A stretch of 64,000 bases of DNA from Rapidithrix thailandica (lineage in GTDB: Bacteria; Bacteroidota; Bacteroidia; Cytophagales; Flammeovirgaceae): assembly GCF_039710355.1 (NCBI RefSeq), contig NZ_JBDKWZ010000001.1, forward strand, positions 682,001-746,000. Reading direction: 5' to 3'. The notes under the pieces were generated by a model, which saw nothing but the letters and a program-made list of their open reading frames with translations, ran no database searches and was not told the origin of the DNA. Every line of letters starts with the position of its first letter. The first letter of the stretch is position 1. Position numbers and translations under genes: made by a program. This document shows, piece by piece, positions 54,658 through 63,922 of this stretch.

Positions 54658-56160
54658 GTGTTGAATCAAATGTTGAAAGATTGCGCTACGGTTTGGAATA
54701 ATTGTCTTGAGGTGATCCGCCAGGAGGTTCCTGTGCAAAGCTTTAAGACCTTATTTGAGCCAATTAAACCGATAAAGCTTCAAAACAACATCCTGACTTT
54801 AGAGGTGCCTAGCCCTTACTTTTATGAGTGGCTGGAGGAGCACTATGTGCATATTCTTAAGAAAGCAATTGATCAAGAGTTAGGACCGGAAGGTAAGCTG
54901 GAATATTCTATTGTAGTGGACCGGGGAAATGCAAAGCAGGAGCCCTTTACCTTAAAAGTCCGCAACAGTAGCACACCTAAAAATAATACTGTGGTAAATA
55001 CACAGCCTGTGCAACAGGAAAAGCCTCAACAAAGACCACAGCAGCAGCAGCAAAAGCAAAGAAAATTCGAAAGAGAACAACGGCCTGCTTTTCGCAGCCC
55101 TTTCGAAATTCCTCAGGTGGACCCTCTGTATCAGGAGTCAAATATCAACCCTAATTACGTTTTTGACACCTTTATAGAAGGGGATTGCAACCGCTTGGCC
55201 CGTTCGGCAGGTTTGGCTATTGCGAAAAAACCCGGGGTGACGGCATTTAATCCTTTTGTGGTGTACGGAGGGGTAGGCTTGGGGAAAACCCACTTGGCCC
55301 AAGCTATCGGAAACGATATCAAAACATCTTATCCGGATAAGTTTGTCTTGTATGTTTCTTCAGAACAATTCACTCAACAATTCATTGAAGCACTGAAGAA
55401 CAACAATGTACAGGAGTTTACTAATTTCTACCTGATGGTGGATGTGTTGATTGTGGACGATATTCAGTTTTTGGCCGGAAAAGAAAAGACCCAAGAGAAT
55501 TTCTTCCATATCTTCAACCGTTTGCACCAAAACAACAAACAGATCATCATGACTTCTGACTGCCCGCCTAGGAGTTTACAGGGGCTTCAGGAGCGTTTGT
55601 TATCCAGGTTTAAATGGGGATTGACGGCCGATGTACAAAAGCCGGATTTCGAAACCCGTATTGCGATTGTCAAAACCAAAATGGAATCGGAAGGCGTCAT
55701 TGTTCCGGAAGATGTAGTGGAATACATTTCTTACAATGTGCAGTCGAATATCCGGGAGCTGGAAGGCGTATTGATTTCTTTGATTGCCAACGCCTCTTTT
55801 ATGCGCAAAGAAATTGACTTGGAGTTGGCCAAAACCACTTTGTTGAACATCGTCCGGAATACCGATAAAGAAATTACCATTGATTTTATCCAGCAAATTG
55901 TAGCGGATTATTTTGGAATTACCATCGAACAACTGGTATCCAAAACGCGTAAAAAAGACATTGCGATGGCCCGGCAGATTGCCATGTACTTCTCTCAACA
56001 GTATACTAAAACCCCGTTGAAGTCTATTGGGAATCAGTTTGGCGGAAGAGACCACAGTACGGTGGTTCATGCCAGCAAAACCATTACTAAAAAATCCTCA
56101 TCGGACGCAACCATCAGTCAGACCATAGACAATTTGCTGAAACGCATGGATATAAAATAA
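54658..56160 (+). CDS. dnaA: chromosomal replication initiator protein DnaA
   Basis: A 500-residue DnaA starting at a GTG (54658), with an in-frame ATG at 54670 as an alternative. Domain I is at residues 1-90, domain II is short and glutamine-rich (PQQRPQQQQQKQ, ~120-135), the AAA+ domain III has GGVGLGKTHLAQAI near residue 205 and VLIVDDIQFLAGKEK. Domain IV has the DNA-binding signature FGGRDHSTVVHASKTI near 461. It binds DnaA boxes and opens the origin. A good terminator follows the stop. Confidence 0.97.
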   Translation: MLNQMLKDCATVWNNCLEVIRQEVPVQSFKTLFEPIKPIKLQNNILTLEVPSPYFYEWLEEHYVHILKKAIDQELGPEGKLEYSIVVDRGNAKQEPFTLKVRNSSTPKNNTVVNTQPVQQEKPQQRPQQQQQKQRKFEREQRPAFRSPFEIPQVDPLYQESNINPNYVFDTFIEGDCNRLARSAGLAIAKKPGVTAFNPFVVYGGVGLGKTHLAQAIGNDIKTSYPDKFVLYVSSEQFTQQFIEALKNNNVQEFTNFYLMVDVLIVDDIQFLAGKEKTQENFFHIFNRLHQNNKQIIMTSDCPPRSLQGLQERLLSRFKWGLTADVQKPDFETRIAIVKTKMESEGVIVPEDVVEYISYNVQSNIRELEGVLISLIANASFMRKEIDLELAKTTLLNIVRNTDKEITIDFIQQIVADYFGITIEQLVSKTRKKDIAMARQIAMYFSQQYTKTPLKSIGNQFGGRDHSTVVHASKTITKKSSSDATISQTIDNLLKRMDIK

Positions 56161-56183
56161 AGCTATAAGAGACGTTCAAAATA

Positions 56184-56218
56184 GAAAAAAGCATACTTTC
56201 CGGAGTATGCTTTTTTTG
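56184..56218 (+). terminator. terminator of dnaA
   Basis: AAAAAGCATACT and AGTATGCTTTTT form a 12-bp stem with a 6-base loop and a T run, 23 bases after the stop. Confidence 0.92.
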
Positions 56219-56239
56219 TGTTTCGTATCATTATATTAC

Positions 56240-56400
56240 GAAGTGAATTAACCTTTTTCTTTTTCCTGAAAAATGTTTCAAAAACGCCTCCTCCGTGTTA
56301 CTTTTTTCAACAATAGCTTTGGCTATTCTCTTCAAAAAGTGCCTTGATGAGCCGGTTTGGACCCCATTTTCGGTCAAAAACTATACGTGTAAACCACTTC
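56240..56400 (+). repeat. dispersed element R2, copy B
   Basis: A ~161-bp copy ending in CACTTC just before the start of the next gene. It begins GAAGTGAATTAACC and shares the internal landmarks of copies A and C. The flanking bases outside the inverted ends are less perfect than in copy A. Its last part is open in frame with the next gene, but this is coincidental. Confidence 0.8.
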
Positions 56401-56424
56401 TATGTCAATGAAAAAAATATATCT

Positions 56425-57186
56425 ATGAAAAAAGCTTTTTTACTAATTTCCTTACACTTTGTTTGTATTGCCTTGCAGGCGCAAATTCTGAACATCGAAA
56501 AATCACGTCTGGATAATGATACCACCGGCTGGTTGGGTAGCTTTGAAGTACAAATCGATTTGGTCAAACAGGAGCAACATACGCTGGATTTAGGAAGTAA
56601 CTTGCATGCACTGCGCCTAACGCCCAAAAACGCCTATATGGTGATTGCCGATATCGAGATCGTCCGTTCGGAAAAGGAGGATTTGATCAGTAATGGCTAT
56701 CTACATATGCGGATGACAATGAATTTTAAACGGAAATTATCCGAAGAGTTGTTCGGGCAAATACAATACAACGATGTGTTGGGGATGCAACATCGCTATT
56801 TGGGTGGAGCCGGTGCTCGCTTGACCCTGTTAGACCGGAAAAAAATTGCAATGGCATTTAGCGCAGGTGTGATGTATGAAGTAGAAAATTGGAAGTCGGA
56901 AGAAGAAATATCCGAAATCAACAATACCTTGTGGAAAAGTACTAGCTACCTGTCCCTTCGCTGGAAAGTATCCGAGAATGTGGATTTCAATATGATCAAC
57001 TATTATCAGGCGAGGTTTACTGACTTTTTTGCTCCCAGGGTTTCCTCCGATATAAATTTGCGCTTCAAAATCAATAAACGCTTTTCTTTTGGAAGTAAGT
57101 TTTCAGTGATTTACGATGCGGCTCCGGTAGTGCCTATTAGTAATTTGATATACTCGTTGAAAAACGGCCTGTCATATAACTTTTAG
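56425..57186 (+). CDS. predicted outer-membrane protein (DUF481-like)
   Basis: The ATG at 56425 (MKKAFLLISLHFVCIALQAQ) gives 253 residues with a signal peptide of about 20. An ATG at 56344 would run through repeat R2 and gives no signal peptide. The mature chain alternates short strands: FEVQIDLVKQEQHTLDLG, GYLHMRMTMNFKRKL, KIAMAFSAGVMYEVENW, RVSSDINLRFKINKRF and a C-terminal SLKNGLSYNF ending in Phe, as for outer-membrane barrels. This resembles DUF481 (YdiY-like) proteins. The function is not known. Confidence 0.75.
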   Translation: MKKAFLLISLHFVCIALQAQILNIEKSRLDNDTTGWLGSFEVQIDLVKQEQHTLDLGSNLHALRLTPKNAYMVIADIEIVRSEKEDLISNGYLHMRMTMNFKRKLSEELFGQIQYNDVLGMQHRYLGGAGARLTLLDRKKIAMAFSAGVMYEVENWKSEEEISEINNTLWKSTSYLSLRWKVSENVDFNMINYYQARFTDFFAPRVSSDINLRFKINKRFSFGSKFSVIYDAAPVVPISNLIYSLKNGLSYNF

Positions 57187-57294
57187 TGCTTCAATGTTTT
57201 TTGAAGAAAGAGGGAGTTCTGAAATACCCGTAGCGTTTGTTCATCGCCAAGGGGTCGGATTTTACGTTTTGATCAACGTACTTTGTAATTAGTT

Positions 57295-59172
57295 ATGAAT
57301 CGGATAAAAGTTACTTTTTCGCTACTATACTTCTGTTCCATGCTATGTGTTTTGGAGCTCAATGGACAGAAACTTGCGGGGACATCACTGTCGTTGAAAC
57401 AGCATTTTGATGCTTGTGGGGAGCTGGAGTCGAAAGCCTATTATCAAGATACGGTTTTACATGGGGTATACAAAGAATTTCTGAATGGGCAAGCGATCGT
57501 AAAGGCGACTTTCAATGAAGGCTGGGAAGAAGGAGAGTGGTTGGAATACTACCCTGATGGTACCCTTAAAATGGAAGCTTGTTTTCACAAAGGAAAAGCA
57601 CACGGAGAGTGGAAGGAATACCATCCTTCGGGAAGCCTGGCTTTGCAATTGTATTATACCCAAGGTATTGAAAATGGCCCCTTCGCTCGCTATTATGCCA
57701 ATGGAAACAAACAGATAGAAGCCTACTACTTAATGGGAGAATTCGAAGGCCATTTTGCTGTGTATTATGAAGATGGGAGCCTTAACAGAAAAGGCCGCTT
57801 TGAAGACTCCCGGGAGAACGGCTTTATTGAAGAGTTTTACCCGGGAGGGCAACTCAAGGCAAGAGGAAAAATGCGAGAGGGGGAGCAACAAGGCGCTTGG
57901 GATTTTTATCATGCCAACGGGCAATTAAAACAGCGAGAAAGCTGGCAACAAGGGCTTTTGATAGGGCTATCTCCCGTATACGATTCTGTGGGGGGGATTC
58001 TGGACAAAGGAACTTTTGAGCAAGGTACCGGAAGCCGGAAGGTATACGATACTACCGGTAAACTGACTGTAATATGCCATTATGTACAAGGGGAGTTAAA
58101 CGGAGAGTACCGGTACTATTCGCCGGAGGGAAAGGTAGAGGCTATTTACCATTATAAAAACGGAGTGGAAGAAGGGGCTTATATTCAGTATTTTGAAAAT
58201 AAGAAAATTAAAGAAAAAGGATATTACCGGCAGGGAGAATTGGAGGGGAGTTTTATTACTTATTTTCCCAATGGGAAGGTGGAAAGTAAAGGAACCTATC
58301 AGGGCGGAAAACCGGAAGGATATTGGGAATACTATGATGAATCGGGGCAAAAACAGATGGAAGGAGAGGTGCGGAATGGAGCGAAATATGGAAGCTGGCA
58401 CTTTTACTATGAAAATGGAAAGTTGGAGAGAAAAGGAAATTTTGAAAAAGGAAAAGAACAGGGTGTTTGGGAAAGCTATTACCCCAATGGTGCCCTAGAG
58501 GAAAGAGGCGAGTACGCAGCAGGAGAAGAACAAGGACAATGGAGAAGTTATTTTCCTGACGGGCAAGTGGCTTCCGAGGGGGAGTTTGTACAAGGCAAGG
58601 AAACCGGATGGTGGAAGTACTATCAAGTGGTTGACTCCAAGCGTACATATCTTTATAATCAAATCTATTTCGAAGAAGGCTTGGAAGAAGGGGAATTCAC
58701 TGCTTTTTATGAAAATGGAAAAGTATCCACACTGGGAACCTATTGCAAAGGGGAAGAAAATGGGCTGTGGAGGTATTATCATAAAAACGGAAGCTTAATG
58801 CAGGAGGAAAATTGGAAGAAGGGGCTGTTACTAAGTGTTTCGGGATTTACCGATCAAAAAGGCAATGTCCTCTCTTCCGGATCACTGGAGGAAGGCGTGG
58901 GGTACCGGGTGAATTATTTTCAGGATGGTACCAAATCCGCAGAGGGATATTATGTGGAGGGAAGGCCCCAGGGAGAGTGGAAATACTATCACGAAAAGGG
59001 CTATCTGGAGGCAAAAGGAAAGATGGAAAAAGGCGAAAGAGTGGATATGTGGGAGCTGTATTATAAAAATGGCAATGTGCAGGCAAAAGGAAAGTACCTC
59101 ATGGATGAAATGGATGGGAAATGGCAATTTTTTAAGAAAAGCGGAAAATTAGACCATGAAGAAGTGTTTTGA
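57295..59172 (+). CDS. MORN-repeat protein (YwqK-like), 625 residues
   Basis: A secreted or surface protein with an N-terminal hydrophobic signal (residues 1-24) and then about 20 consecutive MORN_2-type units of 23-24 residues with the pattern G-x-W-x-x-Y-Y-x-(N/D)-G-x-(L/V)-x-x-x-G-x-(Y/F)-x-x-G. A 65-residue module (about 216-280) with an interrupted repeat recurs at about 506-570, which points to an ancient block duplication. Such proteins are annotated 'antitoxin YwqK' by homology, which is not evidence of that function. Cell-envelope binding is a guess. The 912-residue protein gene follows after 74 bases. Confidence 0.85.
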   Translation: MNRIKVTFSLLYFCSMLCVLELNGQKLAGTSLSLKQHFDACGELESKAYYQDTVLHGVYKEFLNGQAIVKATFNEGWEEGEWLEYYPDGTLKMEACFHKGKAHGEWKEYHPSGSLALQLYYTQGIENGPFARYYANGNKQIEAYYLMGEFEGHFAVYYEDGSLNRKGRFEDSRENGFIEEFYPGGQLKARGKMREGEQQGAWDFYHANGQLKQRESWQQGLLIGLSPVYDSVGGILDKGTFEQGTGSRKVYDTTGKLTVICHYVQGELNGEYRYYSPEGKVEAIYHYKNGVEEGAYIQYFENKKIKEKGYYRQGELEGSFITYFPNGKVESKGTYQGGKPEGYWEYYDESGQKQMEGEVRNGAKYGSWHFYYENGKLERKGNFEKGKEQGVWESYYPNGALEERGEYAAGEEQGQWRSYFPDGQVASEGEFVQGKETGWWKYYQVVDSKRTYLYNQIYFEEGLEEGEFTAFYENGKVSTLGTYCKGEENGLWRYYHKNGSLMQEENWKKGLLLSVSGFTDQKGNVLSSGSLEEGVGYRVNYFQDGTKSAEGYYVEGRPQGEWKYYHEKGYLEAKGKMEKGERVDMWELYYKNGNVQAKGKYLMDEMDGKWQFFKKSGKLDHEEVF

Positions 59173-59246
59173 TGTGGTTTTGTAATACACGGAGTTAGGT
59201 GTTCCTCAGCCCGAAAGGATAAAGGATCTATTGACAACATGATCAA

Positions 59247-61985
59247 ATGAACTTATTAAAAAGTATCTATATACGACAAACTCACTTCAAAAGCTTCCGC
59301 GAGTTTTTTGATTTTCATAGGGAATATTTCCAGTGCCTGGGGTTGAGCATGCTGGTGTATCTTACCGTTTATACCGGGACCTTTTTGTATCAAGTGAGCC
59401 AACAGGTAACTCCCTGGAAGCTGATTCCTTCCAATGCCGTACTTGCCGTAGAAGTAAATGAGCCCAAGCTTTTGCAACAGGCTTCTTTAAAGGATTGGGT
59501 CGCAAGTTTACAAAAAGAATTTCCTTGGCCGGATCTGCAACAACAACAGTGGAGGTTTTTGCGACAAGTAGTAGCTGATTTTCCCAGTTTGCAGTTTGTG
59601 GCCATGAAGCAACCTTTGATGGCCTCTTTACACCCTACTGCCAAAAAAAAATACGAGGCTTTGTGGTTTCTGCCTTTGGATTTACACGGCCGGTCGGCCT
59701 TTTTTGCTTTTTCCGTAGGCTTAATAAAGCAAAGTCCGAAGTACCGTTTGACTCAACGGATGTATCATGCTATGAAGATTTGGGAACTGAAAAAGAAGGG
59801 GAGCCCGGAGCGTTTGTCGATCATGATGTATAAAAACCAATGCATTGTCAGCTTTAATGCCTTGTTGATAGAAGAAGTGGTTCGGACCATAGAGCAAGGA
59901 GAATATGCTCCTTTCTACGAAATCCGGAATACTGAAACGACCCCGGAAAGTTTAGCGCATCTGTATATCAATCACCAAAGGATTCCTGCTCTGATGGCAG
60001 CTTACGTAGAGGGAAAAAGCTCCCGGGAATTTGAAAATTATTTTCCCAAAGGAGTGAGTTGCTTGGCTTTGTGTGTGGATAGTTTGCACTATCAGTTAAC
60101 CGGACGGTACTTTCCCCATTCGGAAGAAGACCTGGGTCTGTTTAATTTGGAACCGGGCGTTCATCAAAAACAAAATATTTTGCCGGACTTAAGCAGGGCC
60201 AATCTTACCACACTGAATTTTAATATAAAATCTTTTGAACCTTTAACAGAGCACTTGGAGGAAAAAGAACAGTTTGAGTTTTTTGACCGGGAAGATTTTT
60301 GGGAATATGTGGAGGGCCGGTTTAACTATGCGATATTAGGAAACAAAATTGGGCAAGCTCAGGAAAAAGTACTTTGCTTCAGGGTGAAAAATGCCAAAAA
60401 GATGAAGCGTTTGCTAAAAGGTTTGAAAGAGCATTATCAAAAAAAGGATTTGGAAAAAGCAGAGGGGGAAACTGTCTCTAAAACAGGGATTTTTGTCCCT
60501 GAAAAAGATTTTCCGGTGTACTTATTGGGCTCTTTGTTCCAAGGTTTCGAAAATAGCTATTTGTTGGCAAATGATTCTTTGTTATGGTTGAGCAATAGCC
60601 CTCAGGCACTCAGCCGGATGAAAAGCCTGCAAACGTTACAATTAAGTACTCAAGGTACTGATACGGCATTAGCCACTTTGTCTTTCCGCTTGGATCTGAA
60701 GAAATCCTGGCAGACGTTGACAGAACAACTCTCCCCCCAATGGCAACACTACCTAAGCAAGCACAAGTTGTTTTTCTTTCGTTTTACAGCACTTTCCATG
60801 CAATTGAACACCTTGGGTGAGGAAGAAAGTGAGGTGGCTTGGAGCCTGCATTTTAACCCTGACAAACAACCTTTGAAAAATATTCCTTTGAAAGTGGAAA
60901 AAGAGGTGTTGCTCCCTGTGCGTGCGGTATCGCGCCCCTATTTGTTTAAAAGCCATGTCGATAGGTCTACTGAAGTGCTCTTGGCAGATGCATATAACCG
61001 CGTGTTGTTTTTGGATAAAAAAGGAGAAGTGTTATGGAAATATCCTTTGGGAGGCCGCTTGGCCTCGGAGATCTATCAAATTGACCGGTACAATAACAGG
61101 AAGTGGCAATTTTTACTGGCGACTGAGCGCAAGATCATTTTGATCGATCGCAAAGGGCGGGTGGTGAAGAATTTCCCGATTGCGTTGGAACCCTATCTTG
61201 AAACGCATCAACTGTCCCATCTGATGACTGGAGATGACAACGATTTGTTTATGGTAAGCGACTTGGGAGGGAATGCCTGCTTGTACAGCCAATACGGCAC
61301 CTTGCAAAAAGGTTGGAATCCCCGAAGGTTGCTTGAGCCGTTGGTTGCCCCTGCTACGATGGTTCCGGTGGGAAAATATCATTATATCCTTACCCTGACT
61401 CAAAACGGGACGGTGAATGTCATGGACCGGATGGGTAAATCCCTGAGTGGATTTCCGGTGATGCTCAATCGCTTGGTGTCGGACGATTACGCAGTTTCGA
61501 TCGGACCGGATAAAGAGCACACTTCGGTGAATTTGCTTACCGTTGACGGAGAGTTAATTCAGGTCAATCTGAATGGCAAAGTGGTGGAGCGTAACGATTT
61601 GTATTCTCCAGGAAGTCTGCATTTTGCACTTTGTAAAGAGGAAGTACGCCAACGGGAGTGGTTAATCGCCCAATTCCAGGCCAAAAAAATAACCTTATTG
61701 GATGCTCAAGGTAAAGAGGTTTTTCAAAAAAGCTTTGCCAATGCAAATCCCAGACGAGTCCAATATTTTAACTTTAATGTAGAGTATAGGATGGTAGCGG
61801 TGACGGATGAGGTTACCCGGCAAACGGACATTTACTATCTCAACGGAGCCAAATATAATCAAGAGTCCATACCGAGTGAACATGATATTTCCATGGAGTT
61901 TGTCACTCAGAAAAATAAATTACTGATCTATGCGCTGCATGGCAGAAATCTAAGAATATTTTCTTATAATCAGGATAGGGAATAA
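59247..61985 (+). CDS. membrane-anchored protein with DUF3352-like and beta-propeller parts
   Basis: A 912-residue protein with one membrane segment near residues 31-50 (CLGLSMLVYLTVYTGTFLYQ) preceded by a ~30-residue cytoplasmic part. Residues ~58-590 resemble DUF3352-type proteins found in Bacteroidota (IPSNAVLAVEVNEPKLLQ). Residues ~595-905 form a propeller-like series with repeated hydrophobic-strand motifs such as VLLADAYNRVLFLDKKGEV, KIILIDRKGRVVKNFPI and GTVNVMDRMGKSLSGFPV. No catalytic residues are recognisable. The family assignment is a suggestion. It is probably in the periplasm, perhaps cotranscribed with the MORN gene. Confidence 0.6.
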   Translation: MNLLKSIYIRQTHFKSFREFFDFHREYFQCLGLSMLVYLTVYTGTFLYQVSQQVTPWKLIPSNAVLAVEVNEPKLLQQASLKDWVASLQKEFPWPDLQQQQWRFLRQVVADFPSLQFVAMKQPLMASLHPTAKKKYEALWFLPLDLHGRSAFFAFSVGLIKQSPKYRLTQRMYHAMKIWELKKKGSPERLSIMMYKNQCIVSFNALLIEEVVRTIEQGEYAPFYEIRNTETTPESLAHLYINHQRIPALMAAYVEGKSSREFENYFPKGVSCLALCVDSLHYQLTGRYFPHSEEDLGLFNLEPGVHQKQNILPDLSRANLTTLNFNIKSFEPLTEHLEEKEQFEFFDREDFWEYVEGRFNYAILGNKIGQAQEKVLCFRVKNAKKMKRLLKGLKEHYQKKDLEKAEGETVSKTGIFVPEKDFPVYLLGSLFQGFENSYLLANDSLLWLSNSPQALSRMKSLQTLQLSTQGTDTALATLSFRLDLKKSWQTLTEQLSPQWQHYLSKHKLFFFRFTALSMQLNTLGEEESEVAWSLHFNPDKQPLKNIPLKVEKEVLLPVRAVSRPYLFKSHVDRSTEVLLADAYNRVLFLDKKGEVLWKYPLGGRLASEIYQIDRYNNRKWQFLLATERKIILIDRKGRVVKNFPIALEPYLETHQLSHLMTGDDNDLFMVSDLGGNACLYSQYGTLQKGWNPRRLLEPLVAPATMVPVGKYHYILTLTQNGTVNVMDRMGKSLSGFPVMLNRLVSDDYAVSIGPDKEHTSVNLLTVDGELIQVNLNGKVVERNDLYSPGSLHFALCKEEVRQREWLIAQFQAKKITLLDAQGKEVFQKSFANANPRRVQYFNFNVEYRMVAVTDEVTRQTDIYYLNGAKYNQESIPSEHDISMEFVTQKNKLLIYALHGRNLRIFSYNQDRE

Positions 61986-62140
61986 ATTCGCGGTAAGATC
62001 GGATTGAGGGAAAGCCGATGTGGGAACCGGAAGGGCCATAGAGCCAGGTAAAATGTAATGGGGCAGGAGAAGGAAGAGTGTAATGGATGAATGAGAAGCC
62101 TCTATAGTTAAAGTATGATGTTCAAATTCTAAAAAATATT

Positions 62141-63640
62141 ATGGGTGCGCAGTTAGTGTTTTTTGTTATAGTAACTTACTTTATTCTCGTTTTTTTAATT
62201 TCATTTTTCACTGCCAGAGGGGCTACGACCAATACCTTTTTTAATGCTGACAAAGGCTCCCCTTGGTACATTGTCGCTTTTGGGATGATTGGAGCAACCC
62301 TCTCCGGAGTCACGTTTATTTCAGTGCCGGGCTGGGTAGGCGAAAGTGGCTTTAGTTATTTTCAAATGGTATTGGGCTATGTAGTAGGATATGCGGTGAT
62401 TGCTACGGTATTGCTCCCGCTGTATTACAAACTGAACCTGATTTCCATTTACTCTTATTTGGAAAAACGCTTTGGCTTTTGGTCCTATAAAACGGGGGCC
62501 TTCTTCTTTTTGATTTCCCGGACCATCGGGGCGGCATTTCGCTTGTTTCTCATTGCGGGGGTATTGCAAATCTTCCTGTTCAATGAGTTGGGAATCAGTT
62601 TTGGCTTTACCGTATTGATCACAATCGCTTTGATATGGCTGTATACGTTTCGTGGAGGTATTAATACCATCGTATGGACAGATACTCTGCAAACGGCTTT
62701 TATGCTCAGTGCCGTGGGGCTGACCATCTATATTATCATTCAAGACTTGGGCGTGGATTTCAATCAGGCCATGGTGATGATTCAGGATAGCAATTATGCC
62801 AAAGTGTTTTTCTGGGAAATAGGAGATAAAAAATACTTCTTCAAACAGTTTTTGGGTGGCGCATTTATCGCCATTGTAATGACCGGACTGGATCAGGATA
62901 TGATGCAAAAAAACCTGACCTGCCGCAATCTCAACGATGCCCAAAAGAACATGTATTGGTTCAGTTTTGCCTTGGTCATTACCAAAGTTTGCTTTCTGGC
63001 TTTAGGGGCGCTGTTGTTTATGTATGCAACCAAAAATGGAATTGCCCTTCCGGAAAACGGAGACGATCTGTACCCGATGATTGCCAAATCGCATTTGGGA
63101 ATGATGGCTGGAGTAGTCTTTTTATTAGGAGTAATTGCCGCTGCCTATTCCAGTGCCGATTCCGCACTTACCTCTTTAACGACATCCTTTTGTATTGACT
63201 TTTTGGACTTTGATAAAATTAAAACCGGAGAAGCAAAAAAACGCATGAGACGGATTCAGGTGCATTTGATGTTTTCCGTTCTCCTGTTCTTGTTGATTAT
63301 GTTGTTTAAAGCCATCAACAATGACAGCGTCATTGATCAGGTGTTTACGGTGGCCAGTTATACGTATGGGCCTTTGTTGGGGCTGTTTTCTTTTGGCTTG
63401 TTCACCAACTGGAAAATCAAAGATTTGTATGTGCCTTATGTTTGTGCCGTATCCCCGGTGATCTGTTATTTATTAAACTTCTTTTCGGAAAGCCTTTTTG
63501 GGGAAGGCTTTCAATTTGGCTATGAACTGTTGATTATCAACGGTGCCCTGACCTTTATCGGTTTGGCTTTATTGATTAAAAAAGAAAAGCCCTCCAAAGC
63601 AGAAGTGGTCATCAGTGAAACCGGGGCCCGCGGAGCGTAA
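62141..63640 (+). CDS. sodium:solute symporter (SSS family)
   Basis: A 499-residue transporter with about 13 membrane segments, matching the SSS family. The GATLSGVTFISVPGWVGE segment in TM2 and the GLDQDMMQKNLTCRN loop near 260 are typical. Substrates in the family range from sugars and amino acids to iodide and vitamins. Followed by a gene for a LacI-type regulator, it may carry a sugar, but that is inference. Confidence 0.88.
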   Translation: MGAQLVFFVIVTYFILVFLISFFTARGATTNTFFNADKGSPWYIVAFGMIGATLSGVTFISVPGWVGESGFSYFQMVLGYVVGYAVIATVLLPLYYKLNLISIYSYLEKRFGFWSYKTGAFFFLISRTIGAAFRLFLIAGVLQIFLFNELGISFGFTVLITIALIWLYTFRGGINTIVWTDTLQTAFMLSAVGLTIYIIIQDLGVDFNQAMVMIQDSNYAKVFFWEIGDKKYFFKQFLGGAFIAIVMTGLDQDMMQKNLTCRNLNDAQKNMYWFSFALVITKVCFLALGALLFMYATKNGIALPENGDDLYPMIAKSHLGMMAGVVFLLGVIAAAYSSADSALTSLTTSFCIDFLDFDKIKTGEAKKRMRRIQVHLMFSVLLFLLIMLFKAINNDSVIDQVFTVASYTYGPLLGLFSFGLFTNWKIKDLYVPYVCAVSPVICYLLNFFSESLFGEGFQFGYELLIINGALTFIGLALLIKKEKPSKAEVVISETGARGA

Positions 63641-63862
63641 GGCTCAAATTTAGCTGTTAAAAAGAGGCTGTCTGAAAAGTCGATATATAGCCATTAGGGT
63701 TTACACAAAAATTACTGATTATATATCAAGTATTTGTGATTTAGAACCTTTGTGGCATTTTATACTCTGACCAAACAGGTGCTGATCAATCTATTTTACA
63801 AAGGCAAGGGTAGGATTTGTTTGCATTTTTATGGCATCCTTAATATCTTTTTGCTTTTCAAA

Positions 63863-63878
63863 ATACAATCGATTGTAT
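63863..63878. promoter_or_regulatory. palindromic operator ahead of the LacI-type gene
   Basis: A perfect 16-bp palindrome ATACAATC-GATTGTAT with a central CG, the form expected for a LacI-family site. The half-site ATACAATCG recurs at 63913-63921, abutting the ATG of the regulator gene. Confidence 0.7.
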
Positions 63879-63895
63879 ATTTACAAACTTTCTTT

Positions 63896-63903
63896 TATCT
63901 TTG
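63896..63903 (+). promoter_or_regulatory. -7 promoter element of the LacI-type gene
   Basis: TATCTTTG matches TAnnTTTG. An ATTG 20 bases upstream, inside the palindrome, could serve as the -33 box. Confidence 0.55.
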
Positions 63904-63922
63904 GAAAGAAGAATACAATCGC

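Noticed and set aside
57295..59172. Toxin-antitoxin function suggested by the name YwqK-like antitoxin
   Set aside because: The label comes from automated naming of MORN_2 proteins; there is a signal peptide, no toxin gene next to it, and the architecture is a long repeat scaffold.
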